Shown here piece after piece: positions 9,114-17,554 of a stretch of 64,000 nucleotides of DNA (positions are counted from its first letter, which is position 1; every line of letters begins with the position of its first letter). The notes beneath the pieces are model-generated. The model worked only from the letters and a program-made list of their open reading frames with translations. It did no database searches and was not told the DNA's origin. The stretch lies in assembly GCF_000621545.1 (NCBI RefSeq), contig NZ_JHYA01000004.1, positions 186,001-250,000 of the forward strand. The letters run 5' to 3'. The DNA is from Anaerovibrio lipolyticus LB2005. Lineage in GTDB: Bacteria; Bacillota; Negativicutes; Selenomonadales; Selenomonadaceae. A program made the translations under genes and the position numbers.

Positions 9114-9156
9114 CCTTCCTCCTTGGGGAAGGTCCCTCCACAGGAGGGGGATGAGG
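9114..9156. repeat. REP-like double hairpin in the nrdD leader
   Basis: Two adjacent small hairpins lie between nrdD and pyk: CCTTCC paired with GGAAGG (9114-9132), and CCCTCC/ACA/GGAGGG (9134-9148), followed by GGATGAGG. The order resembles a dispersed intergenic palindromic repeat I associate with several Firmicute genomes. On the minus strand it lies in the nrdD 5' leader, 28 bases before the start codon. Confidence 0.4.
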
Positions 9157-9231
9157 TTCAAAAAACTATCCTATATAGAATATACCAAACAACAATGAAT
9201 AACAATTCTTGATTTTTTACCGTGTTTGTGC

Positions 9232-9260
9232 TAGACATTCGTGGTACAATAGAATAGAAT
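9232..9260 (+). promoter_or_regulatory. Candidate sigma-70 promoter of pyk
   Basis: TAGACA (9232-9237) and TAGAAT (9255-9260) each differ from consensus by one base and are separated by exactly 17 bases. They lie about 80 bases before the pyk start, in the only gap available to drive it. Confidence 0.5.
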
Positions 9261-9338
9261 GTATAGGCTAACTATAATAGCTTTTTATTACTATTTTAAT
9301 ATACATAAACAGAAATAATGTAAGGAGTGTGCTGAGCA

Positions 9339-10757
9339 ATGTTTAAGAAAACCAAAATCGTTTGTACCATGGGTCCTACCACCGATAAGCCTGGAGTTAT
9401 TGAAGAACTGATGAAAAACGGCATGAACTGCGCCCGTTTTAATTTTTCCCATGGCGACCATGCAGAGCAGCTGGGGAGAATCGAGAAAGTTCGAGAGGCG
9501 GCCCGACACACCGATACCATTATTCCGCTTCTGTTAGATACCAAGGGTCCTGAGATGCGTCTTGGTTCCTTTAAGGATGGTAAGGTTCAGCTGGTCAAGG
9601 GCAACACCTTCCGTCTCACCCAGTCCGATGAGCCAGGTGATGAAACTGGGGCTCCTATCAGCTACAAGAATCTTTATCAGGAGGTTAAGCCAGGTGACAC
9701 CATTCTTCTTTCTGATGGTCTTGTGGGGCTTAAGGTAAAAGAGATTGATGGTCAGGATATTGTTACTGAGATCCTCAACAATGGTCCAATGAGCACCCGT
9801 AAGCGCGTGGCTGTGCCAGGAGTAGCCATCGGTTTGCCGCCAATTTCCGAGCAGGATGAAAAGGATATCCTCTTTGGTATTGAGCACGACATGGACTTCG
9901 TGGCAGCTTCCTTTATTCAGCGTGCCAGCGATGTGGAGGCCATTAGAAAGCTCATTAAGGACAATAACGGCCACATGGAAATTATTGCCAAGATAGAAAA
10001 TCTTGAAGGCGTAAAGAATATTGATGCCATTATCGCTGCTGCCGATGGTATTATGGTAGCCCGTGGCGATTTGGGTGTGGAAATTCCTGCTGAGGATGTT
10101 CCTGTTATTCAGAAGGATGTTATCGCCAAGTGTAACAAGGCCGGCAAGCTGGTAATCGTGGCCACTCAGATGCTGGAGTCCATGACCAGCAATCCTCGTC
10201 CAACCAGAGCTGAGGTTTCCGATGTTGGTAATGCAGTATTCGATGGCACTGATGCCATTATGCTCAGCGGTGAAACTGCCAGTGGTGATTACCCAGTAGA
10301 GGCTGTGCAGACCATGAGCACCATTGCCAAGCGCATTGAGGAGTCCATCCATTACGAGAACCGCTTTATTACCAAGGGTATGGAGCATAAAAAGAGTATC
10401 ACTGATGCAGTGGCCCATTCCACTGTACAGCTGGCCTACGAGCTGGATGCTACTGCTATCATTACTCCAACTGAGACTGGCTTTACCACTCAGATGGTTT
10501 CCAAATATCGTCCACAGGCAACTATTATAGCCTATGCTTCCACCTCCAAGGTGGCCCGTCAGCTGAACCTTCGCTGGGGTGTACAGCTGGTTAACGGCCG
10601 TATCTGGGATGATGAGCCAGACCGTACTGGTGCCTCCATTGCGGCAGCCCTTCGCTCCGGTTTAGTCAACAAGGGTGATATTGCCGTGGTAACCTCTGGT
10701 ATTAACATGAGCAAGGGTAACAACACCAACAAGATTCAGATCAGAACCATCGACTAA
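9339..10757 (+). CDS. pyk: Pyruvate kinase
   Basis: A 472-residue glycolytic enzyme converting phosphoenolpyruvate and ADP to pyruvate and ATP. It starts FKKTKIVCTMGPTTDKP. The active-site block IEIIAKIENLEGV-type sequence is present (EIIAKIENLEGVKNIDAIIA), as are MVARGDLGVEIP and the MLESMTSNPRPTRAEVSDV segment with the conserved threonine. The length fits the compact form without the extra PEP-utilising C-terminal domain of Bacillus enzymes. The ribosome site is AAGGAG before the ATG. It appears monocistronic: a candidate promoter lies upstream and a strong hairpin lies before secG. Confidence 0.97.
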   Translation: MFKKTKIVCTMGPTTDKPGVIEELMKNGMNCARFNFSHGDHAEQLGRIEKVREAARHTDTIIPLLLDTKGPEMRLGSFKDGKVQLVKGNTFRLTQSDEPGDETGAPISYKNLYQEVKPGDTILLSDGLVGLKVKEIDGQDIVTEILNNGPMSTRKRVAVPGVAIGLPPISEQDEKDILFGIEHDMDFVAASFIQRASDVEAIRKLIKDNNGHMEIIAKIENLEGVKNIDAIIAAADGIMVARGDLGVEIPAEDVPVIQKDVIAKCNKAGKLVIVATQMLESMTSNPRPTRAEVSDVGNAVFDGTDAIMLSGETASGDYPVEAVQTMSTIAKRIEESIHYENRFITKGMEHKKSITDAVAHSTVQLAYELDATAIITPTETGFTTQMVSKYRPQATIIAYASTSKVARQLNLRWGVQLVNGRIWDDEPDRTGASIAAALRSGLVNKGDIAVVTSGINMSKGNNTNKIQIRTID

Positions 10758-10796
10758 TACATCTCTTGTATTTAATCATATATTGTGTTATGATAT

Positions 10797-10827
10797 ATCG
10801 AAGTTGATAAACTATATATACTTCGAT
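10797..10827. repeat. Inverted repeat downstream of pyk
   Basis: An 8-bp perfect inverted repeat, ATCGAAGT and ACTTCGAT, separated by 15 bases. There is no T tract, so it is not a convincing terminator. It could be an operator or part of a longer folded 3' end. Confidence 0.35.
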
Positions 10828-10842
10828 GAAACGCTATGAGGT

Positions 10843-10872
10843 AATTTTTCCTCATAAAAATGAGGAAAAATT
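10843..10872 (+). terminator. Strong hairpin between pyk and secG
   Basis: A perfect 13-bp inverted repeat, AATTTTTCCTCAT and ATGAGGAAAAATT, around a four-base A loop. The arms are A/T-rich outside and C/T-rich inside. It probably ends pyk transcription. The secG promoter must then lie in the following 50 bases, where TATACT occurs twice. Confidence 0.6.
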
Positions 10873-10922
10873 TGAACAATTGCGTTATACTATACTTTGA
10901 GATGGAATAGGAGGTCCGTAGA

Positions 10923-11147
10923 GTGCTTACGGTTTTGATGGTAATAGATGCATTGGTAGCTATCGTTCTGATTGGTTCAGTGTTAGCTCAGTCTCCAAAG
11001 TCTGCAGGTATGGGCCTGGGCGGCGGTAGTGACACAGTATTTAGCAGCAGTGCCCGCGGTATGGATGCACTTCTGGCAAGAGTAACTGTGGTCTTTGCGA
11101 TTCTTTTTGCAGTAATCACTTTGGTGATTGCCAAGATGACCATGTGA
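10923..11147 (+). CDS. secG: Preprotein translocase subunit SecG
   Basis: A 74-residue inner-membrane protein with two hydrophobic helices (about residues 2-22 and 50-72). The loop between them carries the SecG-type glycine-rich stretch (SAGMGLGGGSDTVF). SecG associates with SecYE and helps SecA-driven export. The start is GTG with AGGAGGT eight bases upstream. It opens the conserved secG-est-rnr-smpB neighbourhood of Firmicutes, though a terminator separates it from est here. Confidence 0.95.
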   Translation: MLTVLMVIDALVAIVLIGSVLAQSPKSAGMGLGGGSDTVFSSSARGMDALLARVTVVFAILFAVITLVIAKMTM

Positions 11148-11158
11148 TTTGACACAAG

Positions 11159-11213
11159 GCGCTTACTATCCATCATAGTTTCTATGGTAGGTAGTAGGCG
11201 CTTTTTCTTTTTT
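11159..11213 (+). terminator. Intrinsic terminator after secG
   Basis: An 18-bp stem (GCGCTTACTATCCATCAT against ATGGTAGGTAGTAGGCGC, three G-U pairs) with a 7-base loop is followed at once by CTTTTTCTTTTTT. It lies just before the est ribosome site, so est-rnr probably depend on readthrough or an internal promoter. Confidence 0.85.
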
Positions 11214-11228
11214 GAAAGGATAACCAGC

Positions 11229-11972
11229 ATGATTATTAACGGCGGCGAGCCTTTCTTCTTAAAGGGAGGCCCACACGGCATACTTTTAATTCACGGTTTC
11301 ACCGGAGTTCCGGCAGAAATGCTTTTGTTGGGCAGATATCTTAATGACAAGGGATACACCGTACTGGCAGTGCGTCTGGCCGGGCATGGCACCACCACCG
11401 AGGATATGGCTCACATGACCTCGGAGGATTGGTATGATTCCGTGTGCGACGGTTATTCCATATTAGCTTCGATATGTGAAAAAATCTCTGTGGTGGGACA
11501 GTCTATGGGGGGCCTGCTCAGCATTCTTCTTGCCGCCAATGCCAGCGTAAAATGCTGTTGTACCTTGGCGGCTCCCATATTTATTCACGAGGATAAGCAG
11601 CTTTATCGTTTGCCGGCCAAGGAATATTGCAAAAATAAATACTGGCCTAAAAAGAAGCGGATGCATTTCGATGTGCCTCAGGTGTGTAATGCTTCCTACG
11701 GTGAGTACCCAATGGTGTCCGTACATGAGCTTCTGGATCTTATTGACAGAACCAAGCGAGAACTGCCAAGGGTAAAGTGCCCAATGCTGGTGATGCACAG
11801 CCACGGTGACCATACTGCCCGTGACCGTAGTGCAAATAAGATTTATGATTTGTCCGGAAGCTATGAGAAGGAACTGATATGGCTGGAGGAGTCCGGGCAT
11901 CTGATAACCATAGGATGTGAGCGGGACAAGGCTTTTGAGTTGGTGGATGAGTTTATCCGTGAGCATTCATAA
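11229..11972 (+). CDS. est: Carboxylesterase / monoacylglycerol-lipase-like alpha/beta hydrolase
   Basis: A 247-residue alpha/beta hydrolase of the Est30/YvaK type found between secG and rnr in Firmicutes. The oxyanion segment is LLIHGFTGVPAEM. The nucleophile elbow GQSMGG carries the serine, the acid is in HSHGDHTARD, and the histidine is in EESGHLIT. The ATG at 11229 was chosen because GAAAGGA lies just upstream and the homologous N-terminus starts here; the frame is open 45 bases further, but that stretch is inside the preceding terminator. No signal peptide is seen, so it should be cytosolic. The physiological ester is unknown. Confidence 0.92.
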   Translation: MIINGGEPFFLKGGPHGILLIHGFTGVPAEMLLLGRYLNDKGYTVLAVRLAGHGTTTEDMAHMTSEDWYDSVCDGYSILASICEKISVVGQSMGGLLSILLAANASVKCCCTLAAPIFIHEDKQLYRLPAKEYCKNKYWPKKKRMHFDVPQVCNASYGEYPMVSVHELLDLIDRTKRELPRVKCPMLVMHSHGDHTARDRSANKIYDLSGSYEKELIWLEESGHLITIGCERDKAFELVDEFIREHS

Positions 11973-12000
11973 ATATATAATGATTTAAGAAAGATAAATT

Positions 12001-14304
12001 ATGAAGAGAAAATTACAACATAAGAAAATAGATAAGAAAATAAAACAAGTAAAGAACCAAATAACACATAGGGAGCCGATGGCAGAGGAGCTGGTTACAG
12101 GCGTTCTGTCCTTGTCCTCCCGTGGCTTTGGTTTTGTTACCCCTGAGGGAAAGCAGAAAAATGAGGATGATATCTTCATTTTGAAAAGTGGCCTTCATAC
12201 CGCCATGAATGGCGACACCGTGCAGGTGCGCCTCTTTCCACAGTATGCCGTTACTCCCGGACGTTCCAAGGAGGGAGAGGTATATAAAATTATTAAGCGG
12301 GCCAACAGCAAAATCGTTGGTATTTTTTCCGCCAGCCGTAACTTCGGCTTCGTTTCTCCGGATGATACCCGTATAAGGGAGGATATTTATATTCCTTTAG
12401 GTCAGTTTTTGGGGGCCAAGACCGGTGACAAGGTGGTAGTGGAGGTTTCCCAATGGCCTGAGGGCGGCAAAAAGGCTGAAGGCCATATTGTGGAGGTGCT
12501 GGGAAAATCTGGTGCTCCCGGTGTGGATATCCTTTCTATTATGCGTCAGTATGATTTGGCAGAGGAATTTCCAGATGTTGTTCAGCAGGCTGCCAATGCT
12601 GTGGAGCAGTCCATAAATGCAGAGGAGCATATTGGCAAAAATGGCCGTGAGGATCGCAGACATCTTAAAATTGTTACCATTGATGGCGAGGATGCCAAGG
12701 ATCTTGATGATGGCGTCTACGTGGAAAAACACGATGATGGCAGCTTCTTCCTTGGTGTTTATATAGCGGATGTAAGCTGGTATGTGCGGGAAAATCAGCC
12801 ACTGGACATTGAGGCTCAGGCCAGAGGCACCTCTGTGTACCTTGTGGACCGTGTGGTGCCAATGCTTCCAAGGGAGCTTTCAAACGGTATTTGCAGTCTT
12901 AATGCAGGGGTGGACCGCCTGTCCATGGCCTGTGAAATGGAGATCAGCCCTGAGGGCAAGGTAACAAAATACAAGATTTTGCCGGTGGTGGTTCATGTAT
13001 ATCGCCGTTTGACTTATACCTTGGTAAACAAGATTTTGGTGGATAGGGATAAGGATTTCTGTCAGGATAATGAGGATATTTTGCCACTTCTTTATAATCT
13101 GGAAGAGGTGCGCAATGCCATGTACAAGTATCGCCATAATCGTGGTGCCATTAACTTTGAGGTACCGGAGATAAAGGTGAAGCTGGATGAAAATGGCAGG
13201 GCTGTGGGCCTTAAAAAGCGTGTCAGCAATCTGGGTGAATCCATTGTGGAGCAGTGTATGCTGGCGGCTAATGAGACTGTGGCAGAGCACATGTGCCGCC
13301 GTAAGCAGCCATTTATGTACCGTATCCATGAAACACCTGAGCCAACGAAAATCGAGGCATTAAATCGCCTTATGGGTACTTTTGGACTGCATTTAAAGAC
13401 CTCTGCAGAGGGGAATATCCGTCCAAAGGAGCTTCAGCTTGCCCTTGAAAAAATTGCGGGGAAGCCTGAGGAAAAGATTTTGGGCACTGTATCTCTCCGG
13501 TCCATGCAACAGGCAAGATATGCTGCAGAAAATGAAGGACATTTCGGTCTTGCTGCCGAATACTATACACACTTCACTTCTCCTATTCGTCGTTATCCCG
13601 ATTTGATAGTACATAGATTACTGCGGGAGAGCTTCCCAACAGGGAGTATTCCAAAGGGGCGCCGGGAGCAGCTGGTTAAGAAGCTGCCGGAAATGGCGGA
13701 GCATGCCTCTAAAAGGGAGCGGGTGGCAGTATCTGCGGAGCGGGATACCACCGACCTTAAGAAGGTAGAATACATGGAGCGGTTCGTGGGGGACACCTTC
13801 GAAGGGGTTATCAGCAGCGTTACCGGCTTTGGCTTCTTTGTGGAGCTGGATAACGGCGTAGAGGGACTGGTTCACATGACCACCCTGAAGGATGACTATT
13901 ACGACTATGTGGAAAATCGCTACGCTTTGGTGGGGAATCATCATCATCGCAGCTACCAGTTAGGTGATACGGTTGAGGTTATTCTCGTACGGGCCAGTGT
14001 TGAGGAAAAAGCACTGGATTTTGTGGTAAAGGATAATTGCGACCCACGGGCCATAAATATGGAAAATTCCTCTGGCAGAAAAGCCAAGGAAAAAATCGCT
14101 AAAGGAAGCAAGGCTGGTAAAAAAACTGCAAAAACTGAGAAGAAATCCAGTAAGAAATTTGACAGAAAAAAGCCAGCTAAGGAGAAGAAAAAGGTTGAAA
14201 AGACTACTTCTGATAAACCTAAAAAGAAGACTAAGATTAATAAGAGAAACAAACATGATCATAAAGCTGCTAAACGACGCAAGAAGCGGGATATTATAGC
14301 GTAA
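12001..14304 (+). CDS. rnr: Ribonuclease R
   Basis: A 767-residue processive 3'-5' exoribonuclease that degrades structured RNA and, with SmpB and tmRNA, defective messages. In order: a basic N-terminal tail, two OB/cold-shock-type domains (about residues 40-200), the RNB catalytic domain with the IDGEDAKDLDDGVYV metal-binding aspartates (about 225), an S1 domain (GDTFEGVISSVTGFGFFVEL) and a long lysine-rich tail from about residue 690. The ribosome site before the ATG is weak. smpB is the usual next gene, but here two acyltransferase genes intervene. Confidence 0.96.
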   Translation: MKRKLQHKKIDKKIKQVKNQITHREPMAEELVTGVLSLSSRGFGFVTPEGKQKNEDDIFILKSGLHTAMNGDTVQVRLFPQYAVTPGRSKEGEVYKIIKRANSKIVGIFSASRNFGFVSPDDTRIREDIYIPLGQFLGAKTGDKVVVEVSQWPEGGKKAEGHIVEVLGKSGAPGVDILSIMRQYDLAEEFPDVVQQAANAVEQSINAEEHIGKNGREDRRHLKIVTIDGEDAKDLDDGVYVEKHDDGSFFLGVYIADVSWYVRENQPLDIEAQARGTSVYLVDRVVPMLPRELSNGICSLNAGVDRLSMACEMEISPEGKVTKYKILPVVVHVYRRLTYTLVNKILVDRDKDFCQDNEDILPLLYNLEEVRNAMYKYRHNRGAINFEVPEIKVKLDENGRAVGLKKRVSNLGESIVEQCMLAANETVAEHMCRRKQPFMYRIHETPEPTKIEALNRLMGTFGLHLKTSAEGNIRPKELQLALEKIAGKPEEKILGTVSLRSMQQARYAAENEGHFGLAAEYYTHFTSPIRRYPDLIVHRLLRESFPTGSIPKGRREQLVKKLPEMAEHASKRERVAVSAERDTTDLKKVEYMERFVGDTFEGVISSVTGFGFFVELDNGVEGLVHMTTLKDDYYDYVENRYALVGNHHHRSYQLGDTVEVILVRASVEEKALDFVVKDNCDPRAINMENSSGRKAKEKIAKGSKAGKKTAKTEKKSSKKFDRKKPAKEKKKVEKTTSDKPKKKTKINKRNKHDHKAAKRRKKRDIIA

Positions 14305-14328
14305 ATCTAACTTTTGAGGAGAGCATGG

Positions 14329-15720
14329 ATGCTTTTTAATACATATGAGTTCATTATTGTTTTTTTGCCTATTGTTTTTGCCGGATATTATCTAATCGGG
14401 CGAAAATCATGGCAGTGGGGGATGTACTGGATTGTTGTTGCGTCATTAGCATTTTATGGCTATTGGGATATTAGATATGTGCCATTGCTCATGGCGTCAA
14501 TACTTTTCAACTATTTCATGGGGCGTAAGATAGAAGCAGGATTTAATCGCAAGAAATGGATTGTTGCTGGCATTTGTGGTGATGTTGCATTACTTGGATA
14601 TTTCAAGTATACAGCCTTTTTTCTGACTACTATAAATGATGTCCTGGGAACAGAATATTTTTGGGTTCCTGAGATTATTTTACCTTTGGGTATTTCCTTC
14701 TTTACCTTTACTCAGATTGCCTATCTGGTTGATGTTTATCGTGATGATGTTCATAGTGCCAATTTTGCCTCGTATTGTGAATTCGTTACTATTTTTCCAC
14801 ATTTAATTGCGGGTCCAATTATTAATAATCGGGAAATGATACCGCAATTTATTTCAGAGGAAACCTATAAAATTAATTATGATAATGTTGCCAAAGGCAT
14901 GACCTTGTTTTTTTTAGGACTTTTTAAAAAGGTGGCAATTGCTGATAGCATAGCCCCATGGGTAAATGAATATTTTTCCCGTCCAGACAGCCTTCTGCCA
15001 TTAGAAGCGTGGTTTGCTGCCATTGGTTATACTTTTCAGCTATATTTTGATTTTTCCGCGTACTCTGAGATGGCCATAGGTCTTGGACTTATGTTTAACC
15101 TGCGCCTTCCACGGAATTTTGATTCACCCTATCAAGCCACCAGCATTATTGATTTTTGGCGACGGTGGCATATGACATTGGGACTTTGGGTTAAAAATTA
15201 CCTTTATATTCCCATGGGGGGCAATAGACATGGCTTCATTAGCAAAATGCGTAATTTGATATTGAGCATGCTTATTATTGGTTTATGGCATGGCGCTGGT
15301 TGGACATATATTTTGTGGGGTGGAATACATGGTGTGTATTTAGCTGTTAATCATTCATGGCGCACACTGAATTTTTCGTTGCCACGGATTATTGCTTGGC
15401 CTATAACCTTTATTGCCGTTGTTATGGCTTGGGTTTTTTTCCGTGCAGACAGTGTGGGCAGCGCATTGGAAATTATTTCCTCCATGGTTGGAATCTTTGA
15501 TGGTTCGGTAGTTGGCTTGGTTTTCCATGGACCGACTGGGGTTCGCGTTCGTATGCTTGTGGCATTTGCAGTTTTACTGCTGTTTTGCCCCAGTGCACAG
15601 CGTTTGGTGGAAAAATATTACAGCCCCAATAAAGTCTGGCTGGCAGTGACTCTGTTGGCTGGATTTGTGTCCTTTTATTTCTTTTCCCATATATCTGATT
15701 TTTTGTATTTCCAATTTTAA
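14329..15720 (+). CDS. MBOAT family O-acyltransferase (copy 1)
   Basis: A 463-residue polytopic membrane protein of the AlgI/DltB/PatA MBOAT family, which passes acyl groups across the membrane to surface glycans. The MBOAT core is clear: LPLGISFFTFTQIAYLVD, FPHLIAGPI, DFWRRWHMTLGLWVKNYLYI and the catalytic histidine in GLWHGAGWTYILWGGIHG. The ATG at 14329 follows AGGAG by seven bases; a TTG at 14314 is in frame but lies over the ribosome site. It is much closer to the copy at 49927 than to the one at 20450. It sits with its SGNH partner between rnr and smpB, genes normally adjacent, so the pair looks inserted. Confidence 0.93.
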   Translation: MLFNTYEFIIVFLPIVFAGYYLIGRKSWQWGMYWIVVASLAFYGYWDIRYVPLLMASILFNYFMGRKIEAGFNRKKWIVAGICGDVALLGYFKYTAFFLTTINDVLGTEYFWVPEIILPLGISFFTFTQIAYLVDVYRDDVHSANFASYCEFVTIFPHLIAGPIINNREMIPQFISEETYKINYDNVAKGMTLFFLGLFKKVAIADSIAPWVNEYFSRPDSLLPLEAWFAAIGYTFQLYFDFSAYSEMAIGLGLMFNLRLPRNFDSPYQATSIIDFWRRWHMTLGLWVKNYLYIPMGGNRHGFISKMRNLILSMLIIGLWHGAGWTYILWGGIHGVYLAVNHSWRTLNFSLPRIIAWPITFIAVVMAWVFFRADSVGSALEIISSMVGIFDGSVVGLVFHGPTGVRVRMLVAFAVLLLFCPSAQRLVEKYYSPNKVWLAVTLLAGFVSFYFFSHISDFLYFQF

Positions 15721-15734
15721 TGTGAGGATATATA

Positions 15735-16841
15735 ATGACTTCCAAAAAGTATTGTTTGGCACTTTTTTTAGTAATAAGTGTGTTTTTTATAGCCAATATG
15801 GTTCTTTGGCAGACTGTATCCAGTAATTCTTTTTATGATGAAGATGGCCATGGTGATCTCAGTCGTATGGGCATGATAAACATGACCAGTTCATTGACCC
15901 ATCCTATTGAATATCCCCAAAAGCATATAGAGTATAGTGAGGTGGCGGATAAATTAGAGCAAACTCATGTAGATATTTTAACTATCGGAGATTCCTTTTC
16001 TAACGGTAGTGGGGGAAATTATTATCAGGACTATATATGCTCTGAATATGGTGTATCGGTTATGAATGTTCCATGCCGGCCGTATAATGATGCTTTAAAA
16101 ACATTTTATATTTTAAAAAATACCGGGCTGTTGGAGCAGATAAAGCCCAGGGTAATTATTTTAGAGTCCTTAACGGCTAATATGAAAGAGCGTTTTGGCA
16201 TGAAGGAACCAGAGCAGTATGATTATACTGTTGAGGGCTTTAATCAGGCCCAGATGGCTGGACGGATAAAGGCTGATGTACAAGCGCAAATTGCTGAGGA
16301 AAAGCTCGCTCCCGGGATTATGGTAAAAGCCAATGCTGAATTCATAAAGTCGTGGCTCAGACGAATGACCAACGATGATGATTACCGGTTTAATGATGCT
16401 GTAGGTATTTGGAAGCTTAATATAAGAGCCTTTTCCAATCCAGGCTGGGAGGATAAATTACTGTTTCCTTTATCCAATGCTAATGTGCGATTTGAAGAGC
16501 AGGTTGTTTATAACATTAACAATAACTTAAATGATGTGGCAGGTTATTGCGAAAAACAGGGTATAAAGCTGATTTTGTTGCCGGTATCGGATAAATATGA
16601 TGTCTATTCACCTTATTTTGCATCGCCACCTTCAGACTGGAGGGAAAATACCGTAATTAATGATTTGAAAAAACTGTCCCATCGTTATGCTATTATAGAT
16701 ACAACAAATTCCTTGCGTAAGGTAATAGAGTCATCCGACAGAAGTGAGTATACCGATTTATTTTGGGCAGATGATATGCATTATTCTTGGAAAGCTAATC
16801 AGATTATAGTTAAAGAAATAATGCAAAATATAAGTAATTGA
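15735..16841 (+). CDS. SGNH/AlgX-like acyltransferase partner of MBOAT copy 1
   Basis: A 368-residue protein with one N-terminal membrane anchor (about residues 7-27) and an extracytoplasmic domain. [16 protein letters not shown] is the SGNH nucleophile block, and [11 protein letters not shown] near the C-terminus supplies the Asp-x-x-His pair, as in AlgJ/AlgX-type acetyltransferases. It starts 15 bases after the MBOAT gene with GTGAGGA as ribosome site. By family logic the MBOAT exports the acyl group and this protein places it on the glycan. The target polymer is not indicated. Confidence 0.8.
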   Translation: MTSKKYCLALFLVISVFFIANMVLWQTVSSNSFYDEDGHGDLSRMGMINMTSSLTHPIEYPQKHIEYSEVADKLEQTHVDILTIGDSFSNGSGGNYYQDYICSEYGVSVMNVPCRPYNDALKTFYILKNTGLLEQIKPRVIILESLTANMKERFGMKEPEQYDYTVEGFNQAQMAGRIKADVQAQIAEEKLAPGIMVKANAEFIKSWLRRMTNDDDYRFNDAVGIWKLNIRAFSNPGWEDKLLFPLSNANVRFEEQVVYNINNNLNDVAGYCEKQGIKLILLPVSDKYDVYSPYFASPPSDWRENTVINDLKKLSHRYAIIDTTNSLRKVIESSDRSEYTDLFWADDMHYSWKANQIIVKEIMQNISN

Positions 16842-16864
16842 GATTTATATTATTAGAGGTACCA

Positions 16865-17329
16865 ATGGGAAGAAAAAATGCAGGAATGAAAATAGTCTGC
16901 GAAAACCGCAAGGCTCGTCACGATTATTTTATCCATGACACCTTCGAGGCAGGGCTGGTCCTTCAGGGAACCGAAGTAAAATCTCTCCGCGAAGGCAAGG
17001 CTAACCTTAAGGACAGCTACGCTGAAATCAAAAATGGCGAAATATTTATTGTGAATATGCACATCAGTCCGTACGATCACGGAAATATTTTTAATCACGA
17101 CGAACGCAGGCCCCGTAAGCTTTTGATGCATAAACAGGAAATAATAAAATTATTTAGTAAGACCCGTGAGAAGGGTTTTACCATAGTTCCGTTGAAAATA
17201 TACTTTGTTAAGGGCAGAGCGAAAATTGAAATTGCTCTGGCAAGTGGAAAACATAATTATGACAAACGGCAGGATCTTAAGGATAAGGCTGTAAAACGAG
17301 ACATCGAGCGCGATTTACGCAATAGATGA
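16865..17329 (+). CDS. smpB: SsrA-binding protein SmpB
   Basis: A 154-residue RNA-binding protein that brings tmRNA to stalled ribosomes. The conserved core is present: [34 protein letters not shown], the HISPYDHGN segment and the basic tail [11 protein letters not shown]. The ATG at 16865 gives the usual MGRKNAG start with AGAGGT upstream. The frame extends nine codons further back, overlapping the SGNH gene, but homologues do not. No ssrA gene is recognisable downstream in the window. Confidence 0.96.
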   Translation: MGRKNAGMKIVCENRKARHDYFIHDTFEAGLVLQGTEVKSLREGKANLKDSYAEIKNGEIFIVNMHISPYDHGNIFNHDERRPRKLLMHKQEIIKLFSKTREKGFTIVPLKIYFVKGRAKIEIALASGKHNYDKRQDLKDKAVKRDIERDLRNR

Positions 17330-17339
17330 TATTTTTTGA

Positions 17340-17516
17340 TAGGGGTAATTTCTTGAAGCGTTGGGCGAAGTGCGTTAAGAGACTATTTTTTGCATACTTA
17401 CACAGCGAGAAAACATCCATTGTTTGAGCGAAGCGAGTTTGGATTTTTCTTGCTGACTAATTGAAAGCAAAATAATAGTTTTAGCACTGAGTCCCTTGCT
17501 GAAAGAAATACCCCTA
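17340..17516. mobile_element. MITE-like 177-nt imperfect palindrome
   Basis: Almost the whole smpB-pfkA gap is one long imperfect inverted repeat. The outer ends are TAGGGGTA and TACCCCTA. The arms continue to pair inward: ATTTCTT with AAGAAAT, AGTGC with GCACT, ACTATT then TTTTGC with GCAAAATAATAGT, and CAGCGAGAAAA then ATCCA with TGGATTTTTCTTGCTG. They surround a loop of about 20 bases containing GAGCGAAGCGAG. No protein is encoded. Full-length terminal inverted repeats bounded by TA suggest a miniature element mobilised by a Tc1/IS630-like transposase. A structured leader or terminator is the alternative. Confidence 0.55.
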
Positions 17517-17554
17517 ATAAAAGAAACCATATACAGTAAGAGGGGGCATTATAA

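Noticed and set aside
9157-9185. NrdR box upstream of nrdD
   Set aside because: CCTATATAGAA is only a partial match and no properly spaced second box was seen.
9534-10418. A 294-codon minus-strand frame opposite pyk
   Set aside because: Antisense shadow of pyruvate kinase with no recognisable motif.
17330-17554. tmRNA (ssrA) gene downstream of smpB
   Set aside because: The gap is shorter than a tmRNA and is filled by a single long palindrome; no tRNA-like ends or tag-coding frame were found.
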